Notes: a model not told the origin generated them from the letters alone. Counted from the stretch's first letter, positions 16,431 through 25,901 are shown. The stretch: 64,000 bases of DNA from Lacrimispora celerecrescens (GCF_000732605.1 NZ_JPME01000015.1:1-64000); one strand, 5' to 3'. Made by a program: numbers and translations.

Positions 16431-17417
16431 ATGAAAAAATTTATCAACGATACGGTATTAGTGGAAGAACAGATGATTTTAGGGATGGTGAAGGCTTATC
16501 CCCGGCATTTGAAAAAGCTGGATTGCGGTAATGTCGTTGTGCGGGCCGAGAAGAAAGAGGGTAAGGTGGCTTTAATCAGCGGCGGCGGAAGCGGGCATGA
16601 ACCGGCTCATGGCGGTTTTGTCGGAACCGGAATGTTAGATGCCGCAGTTGCGGGACCGGTCTTTACCTCCCCGACTCCGGATCAGATCTATGAGGGCATT
16701 AAGGCAGTCGCAACCGATGCTGGTGTGCTTATGATCGTTAAGAATTATACCGGTGATGTCATGAACTTTGAGATGGCAGCAGAGATGGCGGAGATGGAAG
16801 GCATCACTGTGAAGCATGTTGTCACGAATGATGATGTGGCAGTAAAAGACAGTCTTTATACGATCGGCCGCAGAGGAGTGGCTGGGACAGTCTTTGTTCA
16901 TAAAATAGCAGGTGCTATGGCTGAAACCGGCGCAGATCTTGATAAAGTTCAGGCAACTGCGCAAAAAGTAATTGATAATGTAAGAACCATGGGAGCGGCG
17001 ATTGAACCTTGTACAGTTCCGGCAGCGGGGAAACCAGGTTTTACACTTTCTGATGATGAGATGGAAATCGGAATTGGTATCCACGGAGAGCCGGGAACCC
17101 ATAGAGAGCCGGTTAAAAAGGCGGATGAGATCGTTGATATGCTGCTGAGCCAGATTCTTGAAGATATCGATTATTCAGGCAGCGAAGTAGCAGTTATGAT
17201 TAATGGAGCCGGCGGAACACCGTTAATGGAGCTTTATATCATTAACAATCGTGTTTCTGATGTTCTTGCAGAAAAAGGGATACGGATACATAAAACCTTT
17301 GTCGGAGAATATATGACTTCCATCGAGATGCAGGGCTTTTCAATCTCCCTCCTTCGCCTGGATGATGAAATGAAGCAGCTGCTGGATGCGGCCGCAGATA
17401 CACCGGCTTGGAATTAA
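16431..17417 (+). CDS. dhaK: dihydroxyacetone kinase subunit DhaK
   Basis: Substrate-binding subunit (328 residues) of the PTS-dependent dihydroxyacetone kinase. Residue H218 in GIGIHGEPGTHRE is the histidine that binds the ketone covalently, and H56 in GGGSGHEPAHGG is the other active-site histidine; both have the numbering of the E. coli enzyme. It works with DhaL and DhaM, encoded next, to phosphorylate dihydroxyacetone to DHAP with phosphate from PEP. AAGGGGG precedes ATG 16431. Confidence 0.95.
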   Translation: MKKFINDTVLVEEQMILGMVKAYPRHLKKLDCGNVVVRAEKKEGKVALISGGGSGHEPAHGGFVGTGMLDAAVAGPVFTSPTPDQIYEGIKAVATDAGVLMIVKNYTGDVMNFEMAAEMAEMEGITVKHVVTNDDVAVKDSLYTIGRRGVAGTVFVHKIAGAMAETGADLDKVQATAQKVIDNVRTMGAAIEPCTVPAAGKPGFTLSDDEMEIGIGIHGEPGTHREPVKKADEIVDMLLSQILEDIDYSGSEVAVMINGAGGTPLMELYIINNRVSDVLAEKGIRIHKTFVGEYMTSIEMQGFSISLLRLDDEMKQLLDAAADTPAWN

Positions 17418-17440
17418 AGGGATTTTTTATGTATTTTTTC

Positions 17441-17463
17441 AGTCCCCGCTTATTGCGGGGACT
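17441..17463 (+). other. hairpin between dhaK and dhaL
   Basis: AGTCCCCGC and GCGGGGACT form a perfect 9-bp stem with a TTATT loop. Only TT follows, so full termination is unlikely. It may stabilise the upstream message or set the ratio of DhaK to DhaL. Confidence 0.6.
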
Positions 17464-17501
17464 TTGTCAATGTAAATTTGTATCAGGAAAGGTGGATTGC
17501 C

Positions 17502-18128
17502 ATGGCAGACAGTAAAAAGGTATTGAAGATCATTCAAGCAATCAGTTTAAAAATGGAAGAACAAAAGGATTATCTTACGGAGCTGGACCAGCCGATTGGT
17601 GACAGCGATCATGGTATTAACCTGGGCCGTGGTTTTGCTGCGGTAAATGAAAAGCTTTCCGGTTTGGAAGGCAAGGATATCGGGACCATATTAAAGACAG
17701 TAGGTATGACCCTTGTTTCCACTGTCGGCGGAGCTTCTGGTCCGTTATACGGATCTGCTTTCATGAAGGCAGGACAGGCCATGGCTGGAAAAGAAGATGC
17801 GGACATCACCGATTTTCTGACCATCATAAAGACTGCCATCGAAGCAGTAGAACTTCGTGGTAAGGCAGTGGTAGAGGAGGCGACCATGCTGGATGCCATG
17901 GTACCGTCCTATCAGGCGATGGAACAAGCTGTCAAAGAAGGGAAAGCGGCAGAGGAAGTTCTTAACGCCGGAGTCAAGGCAGCATGGTCCGGAGCGGAGC
18001 ATACGAAGGATCTGATTGCCACCAAAGGCCGGGCCAGTTATGTGGGTGAACGGGGTCTGGGGCATCAGGACCCGGGGGCTACGTCTTATTCTTTTATGTT
18101 GGAAGAGATTTCTAAGGTAACAGGCTGA
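17502..18128 (+). CDS. dhaL: dihydroxyacetone kinase subunit DhaL
   Basis: Nucleotide-binding subunit of 208 residues. The Mg/ADP-binding aspartates lie in LDQPIGDSDHG (D29, D34, D36), and GGASGPLYG, the loop over the phosphates, is present. In the PTS-type system ADP stays bound and is rephosphorylated by DhaM. ATG 17502 has AAAGGTGG before it; the longer frame from 17478 lacks one. DhaM starts 18 bases after its stop. Confidence 0.95.
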   Translation: MADSKKVLKIIQAISLKMEEQKDYLTELDQPIGDSDHGINLGRGFAAVNEKLSGLEGKDIGTILKTVGMTLVSTVGGASGPLYGSAFMKAGQAMAGKEDADITDFLTIIKTAIEAVELRGKAVVEEATMLDAMVPSYQAMEQAVKEGKAAEEVLNAGVKAAWSGAEHTKDLIATKGRASYVGERGLGHQDPGATSYSFMLEEISKVTG

Positions 18129-18146
18129 AGGGAGGTGTAACATTGT

Positions 18147-18527
18147 ATGGTTGGATTAGTCATCGTATCTCATAGTGATTCGCTGGCAAAAAGTGTGGTG
18201 GAACTGACAAAAATCATGGCGTCCAATGCGCAGATTGTCTCGGCCGGTGGACTCGAAGACGGAAGCTTTGGCACCAGCTTTGAGAAAATCAAGGCTGCGA
18301 TTGAATCTGTTTATACCGACGACGGAGTACTGGTGCTCATGGATATGGGCAGCGCTGTCATGACCACTGAGATGGTAATCGAAATGCTGGAGGACAAAAA
18401 GGTGGAAATGGTAGATTGCCCATTAGTTGAGGGCGCGGTTGTTGCCTCCATTGATGCGGCTGCCGGAATGGATTTTGAAGCGATTAAGGCAGATCTTTCT
18501 AAAGTAGGAGGAACCAGGAAGTTTTAA
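18147..18527 (+). CDS. dhaM: phosphotransfer subunit DhaM (EIIA-Man-like domain only)
   Basis: A 126-residue single-domain DhaM. H9 in GLVIVSHSDSLA is the phosphoryl-accepting histidine; GGLEDGSFGTS and VLMDMGSAVMTTEM are family motifs. It takes phosphate from HPr and passes it to the ADP on DhaL. The HPr-like and EI-like domains of E. coli DhaM are absent, which is normal for Gram-positive systems. It is the last gene before a terminator. Confidence 0.94.
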   Translation: MVGLVIVSHSDSLAKSVVELTKIMASNAQIVSAGGLEDGSFGTSFEKIKAAIESVYTDDGVLVLMDMGSAVMTTEMVIEMLEDKKVEMVDCPLVEGAVVASIDAAAGMDFEAIKADLSKVGGTRKF

Positions 18528-18540
18528 ATAGGGCGATAAG

Positions 18541-18583
18541 AGAGCTATGGACCACGATAAATAATGGTAACATAGCTCTTTTG
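18541..18583 (+). terminator. terminator of the glycerol/dihydroxyacetone operon
   Basis: AGAGCTATG (18541-18549) and CATAGCTCT (18571-18579) form a 9-bp stem with a long loop, followed by a short T-run. Confidence 0.7.
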
Positions 18584-18647
18584 GCATATCAGTATTGGAT
18601 AAAGTAATCTAAAACCAAGAACACACTGAATGGGGAGGCTGACATAT

Positions 18648-19442
18648 ATGAGACGGCAATTCGATAAGCAGGTGAAGCAGATAAAAAAAGATGAATATAA
18701 ATTGCTTAATAAAAAGGAAAATCCATTGTTAAAAGCTTCCATAGAGCCTGTTGCTGATAAAATTCAAAATTATATTCCCGGCAAACTGAAAACCGCCCTG
18801 GAGATGGCATTCTATAAAGGCTTCCGGCTGGTTTTTGAAAAAGGATATATTTATATAGAGAAAACTTATGATAAAGATAAAATACAGCTGGAATATGATT
18901 TAAATAATTATGCCATTGACAAAGTAACCAAAAGAAAATATTTGAAACGCCTGGACCGGCATTCCAAGCAGTCCCAGATGTTTAATTCTTCTATTTCTGT
19001 ACTGGAAGGAGGAGTTTTGGGAGCATTGGGAATCGGCTTGCCGGATATTCCTCTTTTTTTATCTCTGGTCATGAAATCTATTTATGAAATTGCATTAAGT
19101 TATGGATATCGTTATGAAACAGAGGAAGAAAAAGCTTATATCCTGCTTTTGATCTGTACTGCAATGTCGAAACAGGAGCAGCAGAAAGAATTTTATCAAA
19201 AGCTTGAAAAATTAGGCGAGGACATCGATGATAAGAGGATTCCGGTAATTGACTTGGAAGAACTTATAAAAACCACAGCAGGAATGCTATCGGAGTCGCT
19301 GTTAGTCGCAAAATTCATACAGGGGATCCCATTGTTAGGAGCGGTGGGTGGCGTTGTAAATTACAACATCATTCGTAAGATAAGCAAATTTGCCGGCGTG
19401 AAATATAAAAAGAGATATTACATGAATAAACAAAAACATTGA
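18648..19442 (+). CDS. EcsC-family protein
   Basis: A 264-residue protein of the EcsC family, named after a gene next to an ABC exporter in Bacillus but of unknown biochemical role. The hallmark is the Gly-rich amphipathic stretch GGVLGALGIGLPDIPLFLSLV (the DIP core at about residue 132), followed by KSIYEIALSYGY. The C-terminal GIPLLGAVGGVVNYNI stretch is also typical. No ABC gene is adjacent. ATG 18648 follows GGGGAGG. It stands alone between the dha terminator and a promoter at 19510. The 139 bases after it hold an imperfect hairpin (CCTACGC/GCGTAGG, about 19445-19480). Confidence 0.8.
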   Translation: MRRQFDKQVKQIKKDEYKLLNKKENPLLKASIEPVADKIQNYIPGKLKTALEMAFYKGFRLVFEKGYIYIEKTYDKDKIQLEYDLNNYAIDKVTKRKYLKRLDRHSKQSQMFNSSISVLEGGVLGALGIGLPDIPLFLSLVMKSIYEIALSYGYRYETEEEKAYILLLICTAMSKQEQQKEFYQKLEKLGEDIDDKRIPVIDLEELIKTTAGMLSESLLVAKFIQGIPLLGAVGGVVNYNIIRKISKFAGVKYKKRYYMNKQKH

Positions 19443-19509
19443 TACCCTACGCTTGTCCGCGGGGATTGAAAGTGCGTAGGATGATTCGAAATAACTGAGG
19501 ATAAAGAAG

Positions 19510-19537
19510 TTGACAAATTTAGAATATACACTATACT
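19510..19537 (+). promoter_or_regulatory. sigma-A promoter of the RpiR regulator
   Basis: TTGACA (19510-19515), 16-base spacer, TATACT (19532-19537), 44 bases before the regulator start. Confidence 0.75.
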
Positions 19538-19581
19538 TACAATAAAAGAAATATAGATTTCTTGCATGGGGATGATGATGG

Positions 19582-20400
19582 ATGTATATTGTGGCTTATC
19601 GCTTGTTAAATTTACTAAATGACTGTGAGTTTGATTCTACAGATGCGCATATTGCGAAACGTTTACTGGATATGATATACGAGGTTGAGTTTTTGCCGAT
19701 TGACCAGGTCGCGAATAGATGCCACATTTCCAAGTCAACACTTTCTAAATTCATAAAGCGCCTTGGCTTTGAGGATTACAAAGAGTTTAGGGATAATGTG
19801 AGGAATGAGAAGAAACGAAGTAAATATACCGGAAATGAACAAAAATTGTCAATGAACGAATTTATTGAAGCACAAGGAATTGAACGATATTTGAATGTTC
19901 TTTCTGGCGATATTAAGAATTTCCTGTCGGGAATTAACATGGGGCAGATTCAAAAGCTGGCAGAGGCTATTTATGAATATGATAAAATTGCTGCATTCGG
20001 AGCCGTTTATTCAGAAACGGTTGCTATGGATTTTATGTATATGTTTGCAGAGGAGCGAAAATATATAAAAACAAATCTCTTTGATATAAAGCAGGAGCAA
20101 TTTATTAATCAGGCAGACGAGGATACTCTGATTATTATATTCTCCAATTCAGGCCAGTACATTTATAGGGATGGGATGAAAGCTTTGAATTCTTCCAAAT
20201 TATTTATCAAAAAAACGAAGGGTCGGATAGCTCTCATCACCTCGAATAAAGAGGCTGCGTATGACCCATGTATCACGTATCCTGTCTTATATCACTTAAC
20301 GACGGTAGTGCAGAATCATTTGATGATTGAGCGCATCGTCGTGAATCTGATTGTGGACTGCTACAGAAAAATCAAAAAAGAGAAAAGAGAAAATAGTTAA
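19582..20400 (+). CDS. RpiR-family transcriptional regulator
   Basis: A 272-residue regulator with an N-terminal RpiR helix-turn-helix (IDQVANRCHISKSTLSKFIK, residues about 38-58) and a C-terminal SIS domain that would bind a phosphosugar. RpiR proteins often control amino-sugar or sugar-phosphate genes. It ends at a terminator and the mannose-type PTS operon follows on the same strand, so that operon is its likely target. The ribosome site before ATG 19582 is only moderate. Confidence 0.85.
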   Translation: MYIVAYRLLNLLNDCEFDSTDAHIAKRLLDMIYEVEFLPIDQVANRCHISKSTLSKFIKRLGFEDYKEFRDNVRNEKKRSKYTGNEQKLSMNEFIEAQGIERYLNVLSGDIKNFLSGINMGQIQKLAEAIYEYDKIAAFGAVYSETVAMDFMYMFAEERKYIKTNLFDIKQEQFINQADEDTLIIIFSNSGQYIYRDGMKALNSSKLFIKKTKGRIALITSNKEAAYDPCITYPVLYHLTTVVQNHLMIERIVVNLIVDCYRKIKKEKRENS

Positions 20401-20410
20401 AATGAGAAAA

Positions 20411-20441
20411 GGCAGACTTTCATGAGGAGTCTGTCTTTTTT
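20411..20441 (+). terminator. terminator of the RpiR gene
   Basis: GGCAGACT (20411-20418) and AGTCTGTC (20428-20435; one G-T pair) followed by six T. The remaining bases up to the PTS gene at 20685 are A/T-rich and should hold the PTS promoter, which I could not fix with confidence. Confidence 0.85.
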
Positions 20442-20684
20442 GTGAGAAATGACTAAATTATGTTTGTACAATTAAGGGGAAGTTGCTAAAAAAGTTTCCA
20501 AAAAGCGAAATTCAAAGATTTTTATTGTGTTTTTATTTATAATAAGTTTCAAGTTATTATGCATAGTAAATTGTAAAAATCAGTCATGAAAGGAGTAAAA
20601 GATGTACGGCTACTAATGACCGTAAATTATGGGGAGGGTGACATAGCCAATAAAAAGATAGTGAAAACGTTAGGAGGAAGGGAT

Positions 20685-21578
20685 ATGTATTATATTATTG
20701 CTTCACATGGGGAATATGCTGATGCTTGTAAAAAGAGCTGCGAAATGATTACCGGAGCAGCACCCCAGTTTTCAGTGGTGACATTTACAGAAGAAATGAC
20801 GAAAGAATCGGTTGAGAATGCCTACAGAAAGATTATTGCAGAAAAAGGAGAGGAACAGTGCCAGGCAATTATTTCTGACATAAAGGGGGGGACGCCTTAT
20901 AATGCAGCAATTGCTATAAGACATGAGTATCCAACAATTGCACTGGTATCAGGACTATGTCTGGGTATGATGATTGCATTGAATATAGGTGATACGTTAG
21001 AGAGTGCGATTGAACAGTCAAGAGAAATAATTACCGGAGAAGGGGTATCCTCTGCAAAACGGTCAAAGGAAGCTGTTGAATCTGCTGAGCCGGTGGATAA
21101 TAACGGTATTGTGAATTTCAGGCTGGATGAACGTTTGATTCACGGCCAGGTGGCAACCTTCTGGACACGTACTCTTGGCGTCACAAGGATTATGATAGTA
21201 GACAACGACATCCTTAGTGATGAGATCAGCAAAAAGGCTCTGCAGGCAGCAGTTCCCTCAGGGATCAGGCTAAGTGTCCTGTCAGTAGCTTCCGCAGCAA
21301 GGAAGCTGAACAATGGTACTTACACAGGACAGAGGGTATTCCTCATTGTAAGGAGGACGAATACAATCCGTGAGCTGCTTGAAGCAGGGGTCAAAGTAAA
21401 AGAAGTAAACATTGGGAACATGGGAGTGAAAAACGGACGGAAACAAATATTTAAATCCGTTTACTGCACGAAGGAAGAACTGAAGGATATTCAGGATATA
21501 GAGAAATCTGGAGTGTTAGTATATGCTCAGATGGTACCGAATGACGATAAGAAGAAATTTACATCTTTTATAAATTAA
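20685..21578 (+). CDS. PTS EIIAB fusion, mannose/fructose/sorbose family
   Basis: Cytoplasmic phosphotransfer protein of 297 residues. The EIIA domain (about 1-125) has its phosphoryl histidine in IIASHGEYA (H8), and the EIIB domain (about 140-297) has its own in RLDERLIHGQVA (H153). It takes phosphate from HPr and passes it to the sugar carried by the IIC/IID pair encoded next. I chose ATG 20685 because TAGGAGGAAGG precedes it and EIIA proteins start at this point; the frame upstream from 20586 is unsupported. The EIIA-EIIB fusion is usual in this family. Confidence 0.9.
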   Translation: MYYIIASHGEYADACKKSCEMITGAAPQFSVVTFTEEMTKESVENAYRKIIAEKGEEQCQAIISDIKGGTPYNAAIAIRHEYPTIALVSGLCLGMMIALNIGDTLESAIEQSREIITGEGVSSAKRSKEAVESAEPVDNNGIVNFRLDERLIHGQVATFWTRTLGVTRIMIVDNDILSDEISKKALQAAVPSGIRLSVLSVASAARKLNNGTYTGQRVFLIVRRTNTIRELLEAGVKVKEVNIGNMGVKNGRKQIFKSVYCTKEELKDIQDIEKSGVLVYAQMVPNDDKKKFTSFIN

Positions 21579-21594
21579 AGAGGAGGCATAGGGA

Positions 21595-22398
21595 ATGGGA
21601 ATTCAAGTGTGGCAGATAATGGTATTGACATTTTTAGCTTTCTTTTTTATTTGTGAAGGCTTATCTACATCTATATTTGCAAACCAGCCGGTTATCATAG
21701 GGACAATTACCGGTATTGTTATGGGGGATATAGGAACCGGATTAGCAGTAGGGGCGACCCTTCAGCTGATGATCCTGGGAGTGGGTACATATGGAGGGGC
21801 ATCCATACCTGATTATGTGACTGGTGCGATGATTGGGACCGTATTTGCAATCACGTCAGGAAAGGGAATGGAGTTTGGTATGGGACTGGCGGTGCCTGTA
21901 GGACTCTTGATGGTACAGCTGGATGTCCTTGCAAGATTTTCCAATGTGTTCTTTTCTAAGAGAGTTGAAGCAGCAATCGAAAGAATGGACTTTAAGGGGA
22001 TGGCAAGGAATACATGGCTGGGAGCTTTTTCATGGGGGCTTTCCAGAGCGATTCCAGTTTTTCTGATGTTAATTTTCGGGCAGAATCTTGTTAACGCCAT
22101 TACAGAGTATATGCCGGAATGGTTAATGAGCGGTCTGTCAGTTGCAGGAGGACTGCTTCCTGCAGTTGGTATTGCAATCCTTTTAAGATATCTTCCTGTT
22201 AAAAATTATATTGCTTATCTGCTCATTGGATTCATTGCAGCAGCGTATTTAAAAGTACCAATGGTTGGAGTGGCAATCATGGGAGTGGCGCTGGCTATCA
22301 TCGCATTTAAGCAGGAAGTGGCGAAAAACCAGAACGTTGTTGTAGTAAATCAGGGTGCAGTTCAGGAGGGATTGTTAGATGGAGAATATGAAGACTAA
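21595..22398 (+). CDS. PTS IIC membrane component, mannose family
   Basis: Multi-pass membrane protein of 267 residues that forms, with IID, the sugar channel of a mannose-family PTS. Visible family features are the N-terminal FICEGLSTSIFANQPV-like helix, GDIGTGLAVGATLQLMILG and GGASIPDYVTGAMIGT. The 3' end overlaps the IID gene by 20 bases. Substrate cannot be read from sequence; the RpiR, SIS and CutC neighbours suggest an amino sugar or uncommon hexose rather than glucose. Confidence 0.9.
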   Translation: MGIQVWQIMVLTFLAFFFICEGLSTSIFANQPVIIGTITGIVMGDIGTGLAVGATLQLMILGVGTYGGASIPDYVTGAMIGTVFAITSGKGMEFGMGLAVPVGLLMVQLDVLARFSNVFFSKRVEAAIERMDFKGMARNTWLGAFSWGLSRAIPVFLMLIFGQNLVNAITEYMPEWLMSGLSVAGGLLPAVGIAILLRYLPVKNYIAYLLIGFIAAAYLKVPMVGVAIMGVALAIIAFKQEVAKNQNVVVVNQGAVQEGLLDGEYED

Positions 22399-23200
22399 TC
22401 AGGAAAAGATTACTAGCCAGGATATAAACAGTGTAAGCAAACGATGGATTCTGGCATCACAGATTACATGGAATTATGAAAAAATGATGGCAATAGGCTA
22501 TCTGTATTCCATACTCCCAGTCTTACGTAAATTATATAAAAAAGAAGAAGAATTAAAAGCAGCAATGAAAAATCATGTGCAGTTTTTTAATACGACTCCA
22601 CATATGGGCGGATTTATTCTAGGCATTGATATTGCAACAGAGGCAGAAGGAAAAAACAGCAGCAAAGATGGAGTTGAAACAGCAAATGGTATTAAAACCG
22701 GTCTGATGGGGCCTTTTGCAGGCGTTGGTGATACCATATTTGGAGTCCTGATCCCTACGATTTGCGGTTCTATAGCCGCTTATATGGGACAGCAGGGTAA
22801 TGTAACTGGTGTCGTTATCTGGATATTGGTTAATATTGCAATCATGGCATTCCGTTATTTGACAGTAGGAATTGGATACAGAGAGGGTACAAAATTAATT
22901 GCTTCAGCAAAAGATAAGCTGGATGCATTGACAAGTGCTGCAACACTGCTTGGCATTACCGTGGTCGGTGCTTTGATTCCGACTGTAGTCAGAGCAAATA
23001 TTACAGCAACCTTTACAACAGGAGAAGTTACTTTGGCAGGACAGGACATATTAGATCAGATCATGCCAAGCCTTGTTCCGGTTCTGATTGTAGCCGCGAT
23101 CTATGTTTTACTTGGAAAGAAAAAGATGACCTCTACGAAGGCAATCTTAATTGTTATGGGGGCTTCCATCATTTTTGCAGCAATTGGATTTTTGGGATAA
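22379..23200 (+). CDS. PTS IID membrane component, mannose family
   Basis: Second membrane component, 273 residues. It shows FFNTTPHMGGFILGIDIATE and TGLMGPFAGVGDTIFGVLIPT, both typical of IID, and helices in the C-terminal half. ATG 22379 has CAGGAGGG before it within the IIC gene, so the two are translationally coupled; a second Met three codons later is possible. Confidence 0.9.
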   Translation: MENMKTNQEKITSQDINSVSKRWILASQITWNYEKMMAIGYLYSILPVLRKLYKKEEELKAAMKNHVQFFNTTPHMGGFILGIDIATEAEGKNSSKDGVETANGIKTGLMGPFAGVGDTIFGVLIPTICGSIAAYMGQQGNVTGVVIWILVNIAIMAFRYLTVGIGYREGTKLIASAKDKLDALTSAATLLGITVVGALIPTVVRANITATFTTGEVTLAGQDILDQIMPSLVPVLIVAAIYVLLGKKKMTSTKAILIVMGASIIFAAIGFLG

Positions 23201-23288
23201 ACAGACAACATACCATTCCCGGCAGAGGAGAGGAATGTTCCGGTCAGGGAATGGTGGAACATGAAATGATACAGTAAGGAGAGAGATT

Positions 23289-23993
23289 ATGGGATTAGAG
23301 TTTTTTAACAAATCAAAAAAGATTATGGAACAACTGGAAGCAGCGGAACAGGAGCACATTCATGAGGCGGCCTTACTGGTTTCTGATTCTATCAGAAAAG
23401 GAGGGATCCTGCAGGCATTTGGAAGTGGGCATTCCTATGCAGGTGCAATAGAAGTATGCGGGAGAGCCGGAGGTTTAATTCCAAGCAAGCTTATCCGTGA
23501 CAAAGCAGAAGGAATGTATGAGAGTGTGGAAGGAAATGCACCGTTTTTAATGCGCCAGGTGAACATAGGAGAGAATGATATTTTCGTACTGATCTCTAAC
23601 TCCGGCAGAAACCCGTTTGCAATAGAAATGGCTGATTACATAAAGAAAAAAGGCAACAAGCTAATAGTAGTAACTGCATTGGAGGTATCAAAAAGTTCAA
23701 CCTCCAGACATTCTTCCGGTAAGCTTCTATATGAGTTCGCAGATGTGGTTTTGGATAACCATTCCACATTTGGGGATGCTGCCTTGGAAGTTGAAGGGCT
23801 GGACTACAAAGTCTGTGGAACCTCTTCGCTCAGCACATGCCTTCTTCTGCAGCAAATGATTTATGAAGCGGTGCAAGATATGATGTCGAAAGGATATGAG
23901 CCTCCGGTTTACAAGAGTGCTAACATTGACGGAGGAAGAGAGTTTAATAATACTCTTGAACAGAAATATGCGGATAGAATCTGGCATATTTAA
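23289..23993 (+). CDS. SIS-domain sugar-phosphate protein (UPF0309-like)
   Basis: A 234-residue protein with one SIS domain: [13 protein letters not shown] (about residues 43-55) and [17 protein letters not shown] (about 100-116) form the phosphosugar-binding loops. The length and the [11 protein letters not shown] stretch fit the UPF0309 group, which contains uncharacterised relatives of GmhA and MurQ-type enzymes. Within a PTS operon it is probably an isomerase or etherase acting on the imported sugar phosphate. The reaction is unknown. Confidence 0.82.
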   Translation: MGLEFFNKSKKIMEQLEAAEQEHIHEAALLVSDSIRKGGILQAFGSGHSYAGAIEVCGRAGGLIPSKLIRDKAEGMYESVEGNAPFLMRQVNIGENDIFVLISNSGRNPFAIEMADYIKKKGNKLIVVTALEVSKSSTSRHSSGKLLYEFADVVLDNHSTFGDAALEVEGLDYKVCGTSSLSTCLLLQQMIYEAVQDMMSKGYEPPVYKSANIDGGREFNNTLEQKYADRIWHI

Positions 23994-24122
23994 TAACAAA
24001 GAGTGCCTGCGATTTACCTTTACGCTCATTTAAGGTAAGAAGTTATGGTTTAAAACATATTAGCGATAGAATAGGCAGGCGAGCTTCTGGTAAAATAATG
24101 ATTCTGAGAGTATGAGGTTATT

Positions 24123-24878
24123 ATGAAACATTCGGTATTAGAAGTATGTGCAGATTGTGTGCAGTCTGCGGTAAATGCGGATAACGCAGGAGCAGACAGG
24201 ATTGAGCTTTGCAGCAATCTGGTAATCGGAGGTGTGACTCCGGGAATTGCGCTGTTTAAGCTGGTAAAAAAATATACGGATATTAAAGTCCGTGTCCTTT
24301 TGCGTCCCAGATACGGTGATTATTGTTATAATGCCTATGAATTCGAACAATTAAAAGAAGAAGTACAGATGTATCGTGAGTTGGGAGCTGACGGTTCGGT
24401 AATGGGAATCTTAAGACCGGATGGCAGGCTGGATGTGGAAAGAATGTCCGAGCTGGAAAGATTAGCCGGAAACATGGACACTGCACTGCACAGAGCATTT
24501 GATGCCTGCATAAACCCAATGGAAACGATGGAACAGGCAGTTTCTTTAGGAATGAAAACCATTTTGACTGGAGGACAATGTGGAAGTGCATGGGACGGCA
24601 GAGAGATGTTAAAAGAGCTTTATGAGAAAAGTGCAGGAAGAATCGAAATCCTGGCAGCAGGAGGAATTAATGCTGATGTAATGGATAAATTAATTCCGCT
24701 TACAGGAATCACCTCTATTCATATGTCAGGAAAAATTGAGGTGGACAGCATGATGACATATCGAAAAGCAGGAAGCAGCATGGGGCTTCCTGAAAGAGAT
24801 GAATATGCCCTATGGCAGACATCAGAAGAAAAAGTAAAACAGGCTGTTCAAGTTTTAAAAAATGTTCAGAATAAATAG
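24123..24878 (+). CDS. cutC: CutC-family TIM-barrel protein
   Basis: A 251-residue TIM barrel of the CutC family, once linked to copper homeostasis but of doubtful copper function. It starts LEVCADCVQSAVNADNAGADRIE-like, with VRVLLRPRYGDYCY, LHRAFDAC and TILTGGQCGSA as family marks. It is the last gene before a terminator, on the same strand as the mannose PTS and SIS genes, 129 bases after the latter. That gap has a hairpin (TTACCTT/AAGGTAA, about 24017-24036) but no T-run, so cotranscription is likely. This context fits an enzyme of sugar metabolism better than copper handling; that is inference. Confidence 0.88.
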   Translation: MKHSVLEVCADCVQSAVNADNAGADRIELCSNLVIGGVTPGIALFKLVKKYTDIKVRVLLRPRYGDYCYNAYEFEQLKEEVQMYRELGADGSVMGILRPDGRLDVERMSELERLAGNMDTALHRAFDACINPMETMEQAVSLGMKTILTGGQCGSAWDGREMLKELYEKSAGRIEILAAGGINADVMDKLIPLTGITSIHMSGKIEVDSMMTYRKAGSSMGLPERDEYALWQTSEEKVKQAVQVLKNVQNK

Positions 24879-24901
24879 AGCGGTATAAATAGATTCCGGC
24901 T

Positions 24902-24940
24902 GGGGCTGTGTGCTGATTATTATGTGCACAGCCCCTTAAA
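24902..24940 (+). terminator. terminator of the mannose-family PTS operon
   Basis: GGGGCTGTGTGC and GTGCACAGCCCC form a strong stem with a short A/T loop, followed by TTAAAT. The T-run is poor but the stem is strong. Confidence 0.65.
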
Positions 24941-24956
24941 TGAATAAAGATCAATG

Positions 24957-25901
24957 TCAATTTTTTAAGTTACTATTGATAAACTCTAATATATATTCGT
25001 GTAGTTGATCTAAGGCGGGCTGCTCAATCGGATAATGACTTCCGTTTTCTAATGTCTTAATGCTAACAGGAACTTTGCTTATTTTATCAAGGAAAGGCTT
25101 ACTTAAATGTAACGGAGTCCATTTGTCTTTACTCGGTTGTGTAAGGAGAATAGGGCAAATATCAAAACTTTCCGGATCTATTTCAGGAGCAGCAGTCATG
25201 TAAGAATAGATAAATTTCATCGGAACACAATTTCCTGCTGATGTTTTATCCTGTAATAATACCTGCAAGCAATCATCGTCATTGCATAAGGCTGTCATTT
25301 TAGAGCAAATTGACATCTTCATTTTTAACTTCCCCATACCAAATTTACAAGAAATTCCCGCTAACGGAGTTCCCCATTGTGCCCAAAAAGCATTATTTGC
25401 TGTTTCGTTTCTCACTTGTTGATTACGCTGGTCCAAAAAAGTCATGCCTATGATTCCCGCAACTTTTTTATTCTTACAAGCCACATGATATGTCTCCATT
25501 CCCCCAGCTGACAGCCCATAAAGAAAAATAGCTTTATCATCACGTTTCAACTCGTAATCAATGTAGTCACTGCCTAATTGCACCCAATCGTCATAGGTAA
25601 TGGCTTTTTTTTGATTGATAACACTCATTCCATAAAGCGGCATATCAATAGCAATCATTTCAAAGTTATCTTTGGCTAAAGGTCCGCCAATAATCGTAGA
25701 CATTTGTCTGCCGTTAGTACCTACACCATGAAAAAGAATTATTTTTGCTTTTGCATCTGGATTACGAAATGTATCTAAATGTATTTTGTTTCCTTTCCAT
25801 TCCCACCATTCTTCATTGGGACAGAATGAGCTTGTAAAGTGAAATTTTTCAGGCAGAAAAGCTGCGACTTTTTTCCAATCTGTTTGATTTGAATAATTCA
25901 T
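24957..25901 (-). CDS. alpha/beta hydrolase
   Basis: Soluble hydrolase of 314 residues. The oxyanion-hole motif HGVG lies at residues 58-61, the nucleophile elbow is GLSAGG (S131), and a late NGSHYP holds the likely catalytic histidine. There is no signal peptide. The substrate is not evident; the fold suits esters, lactones or a quorum-type signal. Upstream it shares an operator-like sequence with the ArsR regulator gene, so the two are probably one regulatory unit, although 93 bases separate them. Confidence 0.8.
   Translation of the reverse strand: MNYSNQTDWKKVAAFLPEKFHFTSSFCPNEEWWEWKGNKIHLDTFRNPDAKAKIILFHGVGTNGRQMSTIIGGPLAKDNFEMIAIDMPLYGMSVINQKKAITYDDWVQLGSDYIDYELKRDDKAIFLYGLSAGGMETYHVACKNKKVAGIIGMTFLDQRNQQVRNETANNAFWAQWGTPLAGISCKFGMGKLKMKMSICSKMTALCNDDDCLQVLLQDKTSAGNCVPMKFIYSYMTAAPEIDPESFDICPILLTQPSKDKWTPLHLSKPFLDKISKVPVSIKTLENGSHYPIEQPALDQLHEYILEFINSNLKN

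Noticed and set aside
15765-16447. Open frames on the minus strand opposite the DUF1667 and Cys-repeat genes
   Set aside because: They are shadows of real plus-strand genes with good ribosome sites; codon pattern and neighbours favour the plus strand.
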